From Gemmiger formicilis (lineage in GTDB: Bacteria; Bacillota; Clostridia; Oscillospirales; Ruminococcaceae), in NCBI RefSeq assembly GCF_018784445.1, contig NZ_WQOH01000014.1:186001-250000 (forward strand): a stretch of DNA of 64,000 nt. Direction: 5' to 3'. A program made the position numbers and the translations under genes. The notes under the pieces are model-generated. The model was not told the origin of the DNA, made no database searches, and saw nothing but the letters and a program-made list of their open reading frames with translations. Of the stretch, positions 26,823-34,973 are shown piece after piece; positions within the stretch are counted from its first letter, which is position 1; each line of letters begins with the position of its first letter.

Positions 26823-26891
26823 TCAGACCTTGAAGGCTGCGCGCAGGAGCCAGCGGAAGGCGCGCGGGCAGCGGACCACGACCACATGCAT
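26823..26891 (-). CDS. spoVM: SpoVM-like 22-residue amphipathic coat-anchoring peptide
   Basis: A 22-codon frame starting MHVVVVRCPRAF and ending WLLRAAFKV, preceded by GTGAGGTG six bases before the ATG. SpoVM of Bacillus is a 26-residue amphipathic helix of the form xxPKFLGGIVRAML; here CPRAF-RWLLRAAF keeps the proline, basic and hydrophobic spacing. Position directly after thiN is exactly that of spoVM in Bacillus, and the next genes are its partners sipL and spoIVA. SpoVM binds the convex forespore membrane and recruits SpoIVA. Missed easily because of its size; sequence identity to known SpoVM is low. Confidence 0.75.
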   Translation of the reverse strand: MHVVVVRCPRAFRWLLRAAFKV

Positions 26892-26951
26892 GGCATACAC
26901 CTCACTTTCCATGTCTGTGTACGCCATACTATGCGGGCGGCGGGTCAGGTG

Positions 26952-27584
26952 TTACGCATCGTCGCGGGTCAGCACCACAACGCCGGTGCCGCCGCTGCAT
27001 TGCAGGCGGGCGGTCTCGGCGACAAATTCATTGCTGACGCCCAAAGGATAATCGGCGGTCAGCTTCGCGTTTTCCAGCGGGTAGAACGCACCGCGGATGG
27101 CAAGCCCGGTGAGCTGGCCTTCCAGCGGGAACACCGAGACGTACTTCCAGTCGCTGCGGTGCAGCTCCATCGGGGTGTTCGGCACAAGGAAATGCAGCTC
27201 ACTCCGCTCGTTCGCAAGCAGGACCTTCACGCCGTTTTTGGCAAGGTACAGCCCGGTGGCAAGGTTTGCCAGCGTATGTTCCAGCCGGGCACCGCCCAGG
27301 GCACCCAGCAGGGTGATCTCGTCATAGCCATGTTCCAGCAGCCAGCGGGCAGCGTACTGGGTGTCGGTGTCGTCCTTCACATGGGGCAGCACGATCGTCT
27401 CGTGCTCGGCCTTGGGGCGCGGGGCAGAATCAAAATCGCCAACGATCAGATCAGGCCGCAGGTCAAGCCGCTCGGCGTTGCGGTAGCCCGCATCGCAGGC
27501 TACAATGAAATCCCCAGGGCGCACATAGCGGCCCACGGCGGTGGATACCGGCACGGCGGAAAGGATAATGGCACGTTTGCTCAT
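26952..27584 (-). CDS. thiN: Thiamine diphosphokinase
   Basis: 210 residues. FIVACDAGYRNAERLDLRPDLIVGDFDSAP and the LPHVKDDTDTQYAARWLLEHGYDEITLLGALGGARLEHTLANL segment carry the metal and substrate motifs of ThiN/TPK1 (GDFDS, DDTD, GxRxDH-like). It converts thiamine to thiamine diphosphate with ATP. ATG 27584 overlaps the rsgA stop by ATGA. In Bacillus rpe lies between the two genes; it is absent here. Confidence 0.95.
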   Translation of the reverse strand: MSKRAIILSAVPVSTAVGRYVRPGDFIVACDAGYRNAERLDLRPDLIVGDFDSAPRPKAEHETIVLPHVKDDTDTQYAARWLLEHGYDEITLLGALGGARLEHTLANLATGLYLAKNGVKVLLANERSELHFLVPNTPMELHRSDWKYVSVFPLEGQLTGLAIRGAFYPLENAKLTADYPLGVSNEFVAETARLQCSGGTGVVVLTRDDA

Positions 27585-28441
27585 TTTTCCCACTCCTTTC
27601 GTGCGCTGGCTTCCTCGTACATGGCAAGGTAGCTGGCATAGCGTGTTTTGCTGATGGTCCCCGAGTCCACGGCCTCACGCACGGCGCAGCCGGTCTCGCT
27701 GCGGTGGGAGCAGCCGGTGAACCGGCACTGGCCGAAGTAGGGCGCAAATTCCGGGAAGGTATGCTGGATATCATCCTTGGGGATGCGGCAGAGCTTTTGC
27801 GCTTCCAGGCTGGCAAAGCCCGGTGTGTCGGCCAGACGGCCGCCGCAAATCTCAAAAATCTCCACCTCGCGGGTCGTGTGACGGCCACGGCCCAGCTTTT
27901 GGCTGATAGACCCGGTCTCGCGCTTCAGCTCCGGTGCCAGTGTGTTTAACAGTGTGGATTTGCCCACGCCGGAGTTGCCACAGAAAGCGCACAAATGCCC
28001 CTGGATATACCCGCGTATCTTGTCCAGTCCTTCGCCGGTTTCGTAGTTCAGCTGTATCAGCGGGATGCCGCTGCCTGTGTAGGCGGTGCGCAGCATATCC
28101 GCAGCGGCCAAGTCGGCCTTGGTCACGACCAGCACCGGCTGCACATCCTTGTAGATGGCGGCGGCGGCCAGTTCGTCCAACACCAAGGTGCTGGGCACAG
28201 GCTGGGTCGTGCTGGTGACGATGAACAAAATATCCAGGTTGGCGATGGGCGGACGGATAAAGACATTCTTGCGCGGTAAAATCTCATCAATCATCGTGCC
28301 ATCGGCGGACAGGGCCACGTTATCCCCCGCCACCGGCGTGATGCCCCGCTTGCGGAAGATACCGCGGGCTTTGCATTCCACGATGCCGTCCGGCGTTTTT
28401 ACATAGTAAAAGCCGCCGATGCCTTTTGTAATATAAGCCAT
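27581..28441 (-). CDS. rsgA: Small ribosomal subunit biogenesis GTPase RsgA
   Basis: 286 residues with the circularly permuted GTPase order: OB fold first (GIGGFYYVKTPDGIVECKARGIFR), then VVTKADL (G4) at about 107, GNSGVGKST (G1) at 155-163, and DTPGF (G3), ending in a Cys/His zinc site (CRFTGCSHRSETGC). It helps mature the 30S subunit. ATG 28441 is selected with TGAGGGAA upstream; 14 bases separate it from prkC. Confidence 0.96.
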   Translation of the reverse strand: MAYITKGIGGFYYVKTPDGIVECKARGIFRKRGITPVAGDNVALSADGTMIDEILPRKNVFIRPPIANLDILFIVTSTTQPVPSTLVLDELAAAAIYKDVQPVLVVTKADLAAADMLRTAYTGSGIPLIQLNYETGEGLDKIRGYIQGHLCAFCGNSGVGKSTLLNTLAPELKRETGSISQKLGRGRHTTREVEIFEICGGRLADTPGFASLEAQKLCRIPKDDIQHTFPEFAPYFGQCRFTGCSHRSETGCAVREAVDSGTISKTRYASYLAMYEEASARKEWEK

Positions 28442-28455
28442 GGTTCCCTCACTTG

Positions 28456-30357
28456 TCAGGCGATGGGATTGCCCTGGGCGTCGCACTGCTGGCCGTTCTC
28501 GTTCCACATCGAGCCATCGGTGTGCTGGGTGATCTGGTGGCTGCCGTCAGCGCTCCACCAGGTGCTCTCCTGGATGCCGCCGTCACCGCCGGAAGGCGTT
28601 TCCGGCTCGACCGCGGCCTCGGGGATACCGGTGGAAACGACCAGCGTGATAACGCTGGACTTGCGCACCATTGTACCGGCATCGGGAGACTGGCTCAGAA
28701 CCGTGCCCTCGGGCTGCTCGCTGGGCTGCTCCACCGTGCGGATGGACAGATTCAGACCCTTGACCTCGTTGCGGGCTTCCTCAATGGTCTTGCCGGTCAG
28801 GCTCGGGACCTGGCTCTCCTTGGCAACCTCGGAACGGCTGACATACAGGATGACCGTAGTGCCGCCCTCGACCGTCTCACCGGAGGAAGGCTGGGAGTAG
28901 ACGACCGCGCCGTTGGCGACGGTGTTGTCGGACATGGGCTTCTTCGTCACGCGCAGACCCATATCCTTCAAGGTCTGCTCGGCATCCTCGGCGACCATGT
29001 TCTTTGTCTCGGGGATCGTGACATACTGGGTGCCCAGGCTGACCGTCAGCACGATGCGCTGCTTTTCCTTCACGGTACGCCCGGCCTTGGGAGTCTGGCG
29101 GATGATGGTGCCCGCCGGTTCGCTGGAATATTCCTCCGGGAACTCGGCACGCAGCAGGCTGTTGTAGTCGGTGGCAAGGAACTCGTCCTTCGTCATGCCC
29201 ACAAAGCTGATGATCTGCACGTCGGCACGGTTGGAGAACAGCAGGTTGCTGGAATTGGTGAAAATCAGATAAATCAGAATGGCCGCACCGATGACGAACG
29301 CCACGGCCATGCCGAAGAAAATCGGGAAAAGCGAGAAGCCCTTGGAGGCTTTCTTCTTCTTTTTGCCGGACTTGCTGCGGCCCGGGTTAGCGGTGCCCAC
29401 TCGGCGGGCGTCGCCGGTGCGGATGTTGGCGGCTTTTGCGCCGGGCTTGGCACTGTTTACCACGCGGTTGATGTTCCTTTCAGGGTTATCTTCGGCATTG
29501 CGGTACTCATACTCAAAGCGGATGGAGGGATTGCGCTTGAACTCCTCAATGGCGTCCAGCATTTCCTGGGCACTCTGGTAGCGCTTGTCAGGATCCTTTT
29601 CCATGGCTTTTTCGGTGATCTGGCGCAGACCGGCCGGGGTGTTGGGGGCAATTTCCGCCAGCGGCTTCGGCTTCTCGGAAATCTGCATGATGGCAATGGA
29701 CACTGCGCCGTCGCCGTCAAAGGGCAGGCGGCCGGACAGCATCTCATACAGCATGACACCGACGGAGTAGATGTCGGTGCGGGCGTCGGTGCGCTCACCC
29801 TTGGCCTGCTCGGGGCTGATATAATGCACTGAGCCGATGGCTTTGTCGCTGACGGTCTGGCTCTGTGCGCGGGAGAAGCGCGCAATGCCGAAGTCCATCA
29901 TCTTGATGGAGCCGTCCGCCAGCAGCATGATGTTCTGCGGCTTGACGTCGCGGTGGATGATGCCCTTGGAGTGGGCGTGCTGCAAGGCGCTCAAGACCTG
30001 GGTGGCAAAGTGTACGACCTCTTTCCAGGTCAGGGCACCGCCGCGCTGCTTGAGATATTCTTTCAGCGTGATGCCGTCCACATACTCCATGACGATGTAC
30101 TGCAATTTGTCGGTGACAGATACATCATAGACCTTGACGATATTGGGGTGACTGAGGATGGAGATGGCCTTGGACTCGTTCTTGAAACGGCGCACCAGTT
30201 CCTCATTGTCAAGAAATTCTTCCTTTAAAACTTTGACGGCGATCCGGTTGCCGGTTTTCAGATCGGTGCCGCGGTAAACATTGGCCATGCCGCCAACGCC
30301 CACCAGGCCTTCGATCGAATACCGGCCGTCCAGCCGCTTGCCAATCAGATTATCCAT
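28456..30357 (-). CDS. prkC: Serine/threonine protein kinase PrkC with PASTA domains
   Basis: 633 residues. Kinase domain 1-275: GVGGMANVYRG loop, ATP Lys42, HRDVKPQN with catalytic Asp137, DFGIARF. A lysine-rich juxtamembrane stretch and one helix (about 345-370) lead to three extracellular PASTA domains and an acidic tail. PrkC binds muropeptides or lipid II and controls growth and, in Bacillus, germination. It overlaps the phosphatase gene prpC by eight bases, the usual signalling pair. Confidence 0.97.
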   Translation of the reverse strand: MDNLIGKRLDGRYSIEGLVGVGGMANVYRGTDLKTGNRIAVKVLKEEFLDNEELVRRFKNESKAISILSHPNIVKVYDVSVTDKLQYIVMEYVDGITLKEYLKQRGGALTWKEVVHFATQVLSALQHAHSKGIIHRDVKPQNIMLLADGSIKMMDFGIARFSRAQSQTVSDKAIGSVHYISPEQAKGERTDARTDIYSVGVMLYEMLSGRLPFDGDGAVSIAIMQISEKPKPLAEIAPNTPAGLRQITEKAMEKDPDKRYQSAQEMLDAIEEFKRNPSIRFEYEYRNAEDNPERNINRVVNSAKPGAKAANIRTGDARRVGTANPGRSKSGKKKKKASKGFSLFPIFFGMAVAFVIGAAILIYLIFTNSSNLLFSNRADVQIISFVGMTKDEFLATDYNSLLRAEFPEEYSSEPAGTIIRQTPKAGRTVKEKQRIVLTVSLGTQYVTIPETKNMVAEDAEQTLKDMGLRVTKKPMSDNTVANGAVVYSQPSSGETVEGGTTVILYVSRSEVAKESQVPSLTGKTIEEARNEVKGLNLSIRTVEQPSEQPEGTVLSQSPDAGTMVRKSSVITLVVSTGIPEAAVEPETPSGGDGGIQESTWWSADGSHQITQHTDGSMWNENGQQCDAQGNPIA

Positions 30358-31099
30358 TGTTGACCTCCGTAGTTTCCACGCCCATGAGCAGAACCGTAAT
30401 GTTATCCTGACCGCCCGCCTGCAGGGCGCGGTCTACCAGAATGCTCGTTGCATCAAAGAAAGGTACCTCACGCAAAACCTGCGCGATATCTTCATCCGAC
30501 ACCATGTTGGTCAAGCCGTCGGAACACAAGAGAAGAATGTCGCCATCCTCAATCTCGCAGCGGTTGTACTCCGGCACGATGTTGGCCGAGACACCCAGCG
30601 CGCGGGTGATGAGGTTTTTCTGCGGGTGGATGGCCGCCTGTTCCCGGGTGATCTGGCCGCTGTCCACCAGCTGCTGCACCATCGAGTGGTCGCGGGTGAT
30701 CTGCCGCAGCGACCCTGCGTGGAACAGGTATGCGCGGGAATCCCCGGCGTGTACCACATGGGCCAGTCCGCGGCTGGCGTAGGCGCAGACACCGGTGGTG
30801 CCCATGCCCTGCATTTCCGGGTCAGAGGTGGACTTTTCATACACGGCGCGGTTCGTGATATCAAACCCGCGCATGATGAAGGTCTTTTCCATGCCCGGCT
30901 GCAGGGCTTTCATGTGGCGGGCAAAATACTGCTGCATGGTGTCGGTGGCAATACGTGCGGCAATGCGCCCACCGTTGACACCGCCCATACCGTCGCAGAC
31001 GATGCCCCAGGCGGTGCCGCCTGCCAGCTGCTGCGCACAGTAGTTGTCCTGATTTTCCTGCCGGCAGCTGCCGATGTCCGTGATCGCGGCAATCTTCAT
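30350..31099 (-). CDS. prpC: PP2C-type protein phosphatase PrpC
   Basis: 249 residues of the PPM/PP2C family. Metal-binding DIGSCRQENQDNY, CDGMGGVNGGRIA, VHAGDSRAYLF and LCSDGLTNMVSDEDI are all present. It reverses phosphorylation by PrkC, encoded by the overlapping next gene. It follows rlmN after 35 bases. Confidence 0.97.
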   Translation of the reverse strand: MKIAAITDIGSCRQENQDNYCAQQLAGGTAWGIVCDGMGGVNGGRIAARIATDTMQQYFARHMKALQPGMEKTFIMRGFDITNRAVYEKSTSDPEMQGMGTTGVCAYASRGLAHVVHAGDSRAYLFHAGSLRQITRDHSMVQQLVDSGQITREQAAIHPQKNLITRALGVSANIVPEYNRCEIEDGDILLLCSDGLTNMVSDEDIAQVLREVPFFDATSILVDRALQAGGQDNITVLLMGVETTEVNNG

Positions 31100-31134
31100 T
31101 CAGGTTGGTTCCTTTCCGTTGCTAAAAGCAAGAC

Positions 31135-32172
31135 TTATTTTCCCTGTGCATCCTCGCGGCGCAGCTGGCCGCAGGCGGCACTGATATCGGTGCCCAAGCG
31201 GCGGCGCACCGTGGCGTTGACGCCGAGCGCTTCCAGTTCTTTCTGGAAGCGGTGGACATTGGCATCATCCGTGGCAGAATAAGGGCTGCCGTCCACCGGG
31301 TTGATGGGGATAAGGTTGACGTGTGCGCCCATGCCCTTAATAAGGTTCGCGAGCTTCTGCGCCATTTCGCTGCTGTCGTTGACGCCGCGCACCATCGAAT
31401 ACTCAAAGCTGATGCGGCGGCCTGTCTCCTTCTGGTAGCGGCGGCAGGCGGGAATGAGCTGTTCCAGCGGGAACGCATCGTTGACCGGCATCATGCCGGA
31501 GCGGGTTTGGTTGTCCGGTGCGTGCAGCGAAACGGACAGCGTTAATTGCAGGTGCCGCTTTGCCAGCTCGTCGATTTTCGGCACCAGGCCGCAGGTGGAC
31601 AGGCTGATATTGCGCATGCCGATGTTGACACCTTCCGGGCAGGAGATGATCTCCAAAAAGTCCATCACATTGTTGAAATTGTGCAGCGGCTCCCCGATGC
31701 CCATTAAAACGATGTGGGAGACGCGCTCACCAGAATCTTTTTGCGCGGTGTAAATTTCCGAGGCAATCTCCCCCGCCGTCAGGTCGCGCACACGGCCCGC
31801 CTGGGTAGAGGCGCAGAACCGGCAGCCCATGGCACACCCGACCTGGGTGGACACACAGACAGTATTGCCGTATTTGTAGCGCATCAGAACAGTTTCGATG
31901 CAGTTTCCGTCGGCCAGCTGCAAAAGGTACTTGACCGTGCCATCCTTGGATTGTTGGCGGCGGCGGATGGAGGGTGCGGCAATCGTACACTGCTCCTCCA
32001 GCGCGGCCAGCAGGGTTTTGGGCTGGTCGGTCATCTGGGCAAACTCGGTCACGAGCTTCTGATGCAGCCATTTAAAAATCTGTTTGGCGCGGAATTTCGG
32101 CTGACCCAGCCCCACGATGTAAGCTGTCAGGGCGTCCAGCGTCATATCCGAAATGCAGATCCTTTCGCTCAT
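31135..32172 (-). CDS. rlmN: 23S rRNA (and tRNA) adenine C2-methyltransferase RlmN
   Basis: 345 residues. Radical-SAM CX3CX2C in GCAMGCRFCAST, N-terminal QPKFRAKQIFKWLHQK, HIVLMGIGEPLHNFNNV, and the C-terminal cysteine used as methyl carrier (SAACGQLR). It methylates A2503 of 23S rRNA and A37 of some tRNAs. ATG 32172 has AAGGAGGCGACCC upstream. Part of the yicC-spoVM block, in Bacillus order after rsmB. Confidence 0.97.
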   Translation of the reverse strand: MSERICISDMTLDALTAYIVGLGQPKFRAKQIFKWLHQKLVTEFAQMTDQPKTLLAALEEQCTIAAPSIRRRQQSKDGTVKYLLQLADGNCIETVLMRYKYGNTVCVSTQVGCAMGCRFCASTQAGRVRDLTAGEIASEIYTAQKDSGERVSHIVLMGIGEPLHNFNNVMDFLEIISCPEGVNIGMRNISLSTCGLVPKIDELAKRHLQLTLSVSLHAPDNQTRSGMMPVNDAFPLEQLIPACRRYQKETGRRISFEYSMVRGVNDSSEMAQKLANLIKGMGAHVNLIPINPVDGSPYSATDDANVHRFQKELEALGVNATVRRRLGTDISAACGQLRREDAQGK

Positions 32173-32209
32173 GCAGGGTCGCCTCCTTTTTATAATAACG
32201 AATTTTGTG

Positions 32210-33517
32210 TCACTTTCGTTCCAGGATGGCGACAAAAAAACCGTCCGTCCCGGTCTTGTGGGGCAAGAACAGCGTGCCCAGCGGGCCGATATCCGCCCCG
32301 GGCAGGGCTGTTTCCGGCTCCACCACATGGAAATCCGGGTTGGCGGAGAGAAATTTCTCCACCTGAGCCTGGTTCTCCTTATAATTGACTGTACAGGTAG
32401 AATACACCAAACGACCGTTTTCGGCAAGTGAATCGGCCCCATTTTGCAGGATTTTTTGCTGCGTGGCGAGAAGATTCTCTATCCCGTCCAAATCCTTGTA
32501 CCGAATGTCCGGCTTTTTGGCGATAACGCCGAGGCCCGAGCACGGCACATCACAGAGCACCCGGTCGAATTTCGGCCAGCCGGGGTTATGCCTGGTGGCG
32601 TCGTTTTCCACCGCCACGGCACAGGTCACGCCGCAACGGTCAAAGGATCTCTGCAAAAGCGGCACGCGGGTGGGGACAAACTCCCCGCTGACCAGCTGGC
32701 CCTTGTCCTGCATGGCCTCGGCCAGCGTCAGGCTTTTGCCGCCCGGCGCAGCGCAGAGGTCAAGCACCTGCTGGCCGGGTTTGGCATCCACACACAGCGC
32801 GGCAAGCTGGCTGGCAAGGCCCTGTACGTGGAAAAGCCCTTCTTTAAAGGCCGCGCTTGCGGCGGGCGAACCGGCAAACTCTATCACCAGCGCCCCGGCC
32901 CAGGGGCCGGGCGTTACGGTATGGCCCTCGCTTTGCAGCAGCGCTGTCAGCGCGGCGTCGTTGGTGCGCAGGGTGTTCACGCGGATGGTCGTTTTCGGCT
33001 TGTCGTAAAAGGCAGCGGCCAGCGGGAAAGCCTCCTCACCGAACTGCTCATAAAACAGCTGCGCTACCGGGCGGGACAAGCAGTAGTACGTTGCCAGTCG
33101 GTCCAGCGGGTCGGCAAATTCGCTCTCGCAAACTTTGGCGGAAGCGGCGCGGCGCAGCACGGCGTTGACCATGCCCGCAGCGCTGGCCTTACCCAGTGCC
33201 TTCGTCAGCTTGACCGATTCATTCACGGCGGCGGGCAACGGCACATTCATGTACCGCGCCTGGGCCAGCCCCGCCCGCAGCACAGCGCGTACCGGCGCGT
33301 CCAGCTTGTTGACAGGCTTTTTCGTGAATTGATTTAAGATGTAATCCAGCAACGGTAGGCGTTCCAGTGTTGTATAGAAAATACGCGCAGCAAAGGCGGC
33401 GTCGCGGCCATCCAGGGGCGGCGCACACTTTTTCAGCTCAGCGTCCAGCACCAGGTTGGCGTAACCGGCCTGTTCCTGGTGCATCAGGGCCTTGACGGCC
33501 AGACGGCGCGGCGTCAC
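32210..33517 (-). CDS. rsmB: 16S rRNA cytosine-C5 methyltransferase RsmB
   Basis: 435 residues: N-terminal NusB-like RNA-binding domain (RRLAVKALMHQEQAGYANLVL, LDYILNQFTKKPVNKL) and a C-terminal SAM methyltransferase with VLDLCAAPGGKSLTLAEAM, the catalytic CDVPCSGLGVIAKKPDIR and second cysteine in YSTCTVNYKENQAQV. It makes m5C967 in 16S rRNA. The GTG at 33517 forms a GTGA overlap with the fmt stop, which fixes the start. Confidence 0.95.
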   Translation of the reverse strand: MTPRRLAVKALMHQEQAGYANLVLDAELKKCAPPLDGRDAAFAARIFYTTLERLPLLDYILNQFTKKPVNKLDAPVRAVLRAGLAQARYMNVPLPAAVNESVKLTKALGKASAAGMVNAVLRRAASAKVCESEFADPLDRLATYYCLSRPVAQLFYEQFGEEAFPLAAAFYDKPKTTIRVNTLRTNDAALTALLQSEGHTVTPGPWAGALVIEFAGSPAASAAFKEGLFHVQGLASQLAALCVDAKPGQQVLDLCAAPGGKSLTLAEAMQDKGQLVSGEFVPTRVPLLQRSFDRCGVTCAVAVENDATRHNPGWPKFDRVLCDVPCSGLGVIAKKPDIRYKDLDGIENLLATQQKILQNGADSLAENGRLVYSTCTVNYKENQAQVEKFLSANPDFHVVEPETALPGADIGPLGTLFLPHKTGTDGFFVAILERK

Positions 33518-34434
33518 AGGCTGTCCCCCGCTTTCAGGCGGCGGCCTGCGGCCCAGGCAGTGCCCGCCATCGGCTTGCCGCCCTCGGGCGTCACCGTCAG
33601 TAGAGCGACCGCACCATTTGCAGCGGCAATCGTCAGCGGCTTCAGGGCCAGCACCGTGCCGGGGGTGGCGTTCTGGGCATTCTCGGCCAGACGGCATTCC
33701 AAAACTTTGATGCGCTTGCCGTCCTGCTCAAACCAGGCGACCGGCCAGGGGTTCATGCCGCGCACCCAGTTGTGGATGTGGGCGGCGTCCTGCGTGAAAT
33801 CAAAACGGGCCATGTCCTTCGTCAGCGGCGGGGCCATGGTAGCCTGGGCGTCATCCTGCTTCTGCGGGGTCAGCTCCCCTGCCTTAATTTTTTCCAGCGC
33901 CGTCACCAGCGTTTTCGCGCCCACGGCGCTGACACGGTCAAACAGTTCGCCGCTCGTCTCCTCGGGGTCAATGGCGACCGGTTCCACCATCAGAATATCG
34001 CCGGTGTCCAGTCCTTCATCGAGCTGCATGATGGTCACACCGGTCCCGGCATTGCCATTTAAGACAGACCATTGGATGGGCGCGGAGCCTCGGTATTTCG
34101 GCAGCAGCGAGACGTGCAGGTTGATACAGCCGTACTTGGCCGCGTGCAGCAGCTGTGGCGGAATGATGCAGCCGTAGGCCACAACAACGATGATGTCGGG
34201 GGCCAGCTCTTTAATGACATCGTCGGACGAACCATCCCGCAGAGTGCGGGGCTGATACACCGGAATGCCGCGCTCCATCGCCAGCTGTTTGACCGGCGGG
34301 GCCGTTAAAATCTGCTTGCGGCCCACCGGCTTGTCGCGCCGGGTAAAGACGGCACAGACCTCGTGCCCGGCCCCCAGCAGGGCGGCCAGACTTTCGGCGG
34401 CAATGTCAGGGGTGCCCATGAACAGGATGCGCAT
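33514..34434 (-). CDS. fmt: Methionyl-tRNA formyltransferase
   Basis: 306 residues. MRILFMGTPDIAAESLAAL, the catalytic INLHVSLLPKYRGSAPIQW (Asn, His) and LDEGLDTGDILM (Asp) are all intact, with a C-terminal OB-like domain. It formylates initiator Met-tRNA. It lies five bases after def, so the formyl-adding and formyl-removing enzymes are made together. Confidence 0.97.
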   Translation of the reverse strand: MRILFMGTPDIAAESLAALLGAGHEVCAVFTRRDKPVGRKQILTAPPVKQLAMERGIPVYQPRTLRDGSSDDVIKELAPDIIVVVAYGCIIPPQLLHAAKYGCINLHVSLLPKYRGSAPIQWSVLNGNAGTGVTIMQLDEGLDTGDILMVEPVAIDPEETSGELFDRVSAVGAKTLVTALEKIKAGELTPQKQDDAQATMAPPLTKDMARFDFTQDAAHIHNWVRGMNPWPVAWFEQDGKRIKVLECRLAENAQNATPGTVLALKPLTIAAANGAVALLTVTPEGGKPMAGTAWAAGRRLKAGDSL

Positions 34435-34439
34435 AAATC

Positions 34440-34955
34440 TTAGTCCTCGTTTTCCTCAGGGTAATCGTCCTCATAGAAATGCTCGGCCAGGTCCATGATG
34501 GTGATGCCGTCCAGGTGATTGTTCTCGTGCTGGATGCAGCGAGCCAGCATATCGTCGGCCTCCATTTCAAACCATTCGCCGTGGCGGTCCTGGGCCTTGA
34601 CCTTGACATGCTTCGAGCGCTTGATTGCGCCGTTATGCCCCGGGAAGGACAGGCAGCCCTCATACAGCTCGACCTGCTCGTCGCTCAATTCGAGGATTTC
34701 AGGGTTGATGAACTCGATGAACTTGTATTCGTAATTCTCGGGAACTTCCTCGGGCAGGTCGCGGTCGTCCAGGCAGATGAAAAGGCGGCGCATCATGCCC
34801 ACCTGAGGGCCGGCCAGGCCCAGGCCGTTGGCGGCCAGCAGGGTTTCCTTCATGTCGTCGAGCAGAGTGCCCAGGCGGTCGTCAAACTTCGTGACCGGGC
34901 GGCAGACTTTTTTCAGAATCGGGTCGCCGTCCTGTACGATGGTACGCAGTGCCAT
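34440..34955 (-). CDS. def: Peptide deformylase
   Basis: 171 residues. The three metal/active-site motifs are GLGLAGPQVG, EGCLSFPG (Cys ligand) and QHENNHLDG (two His ligands and catalytic Glu). Position 2 of the last motif is Asn where Asp is more usual, which is tolerated in the family. It removes the N-terminal formyl group of new proteins. ATG 34955 follows TTGGAGG. Confidence 0.96.
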   Translation of the reverse strand: MALRTIVQDGDPILKKVCRPVTKFDDRLGTLLDDMKETLLAANGLGLAGPQVGMMRRLFICLDDRDLPEEVPENYEYKFIEFINPEILELSDEQVELYEGCLSFPGHNGAIKRSKHVKVKAQDRHGEWFEMEADDMLARCIQHENNHLDGITIMDLAEHFYEDDYPEENED

Positions 34956-34973
34956 AAAAATAACCTCCAAATG

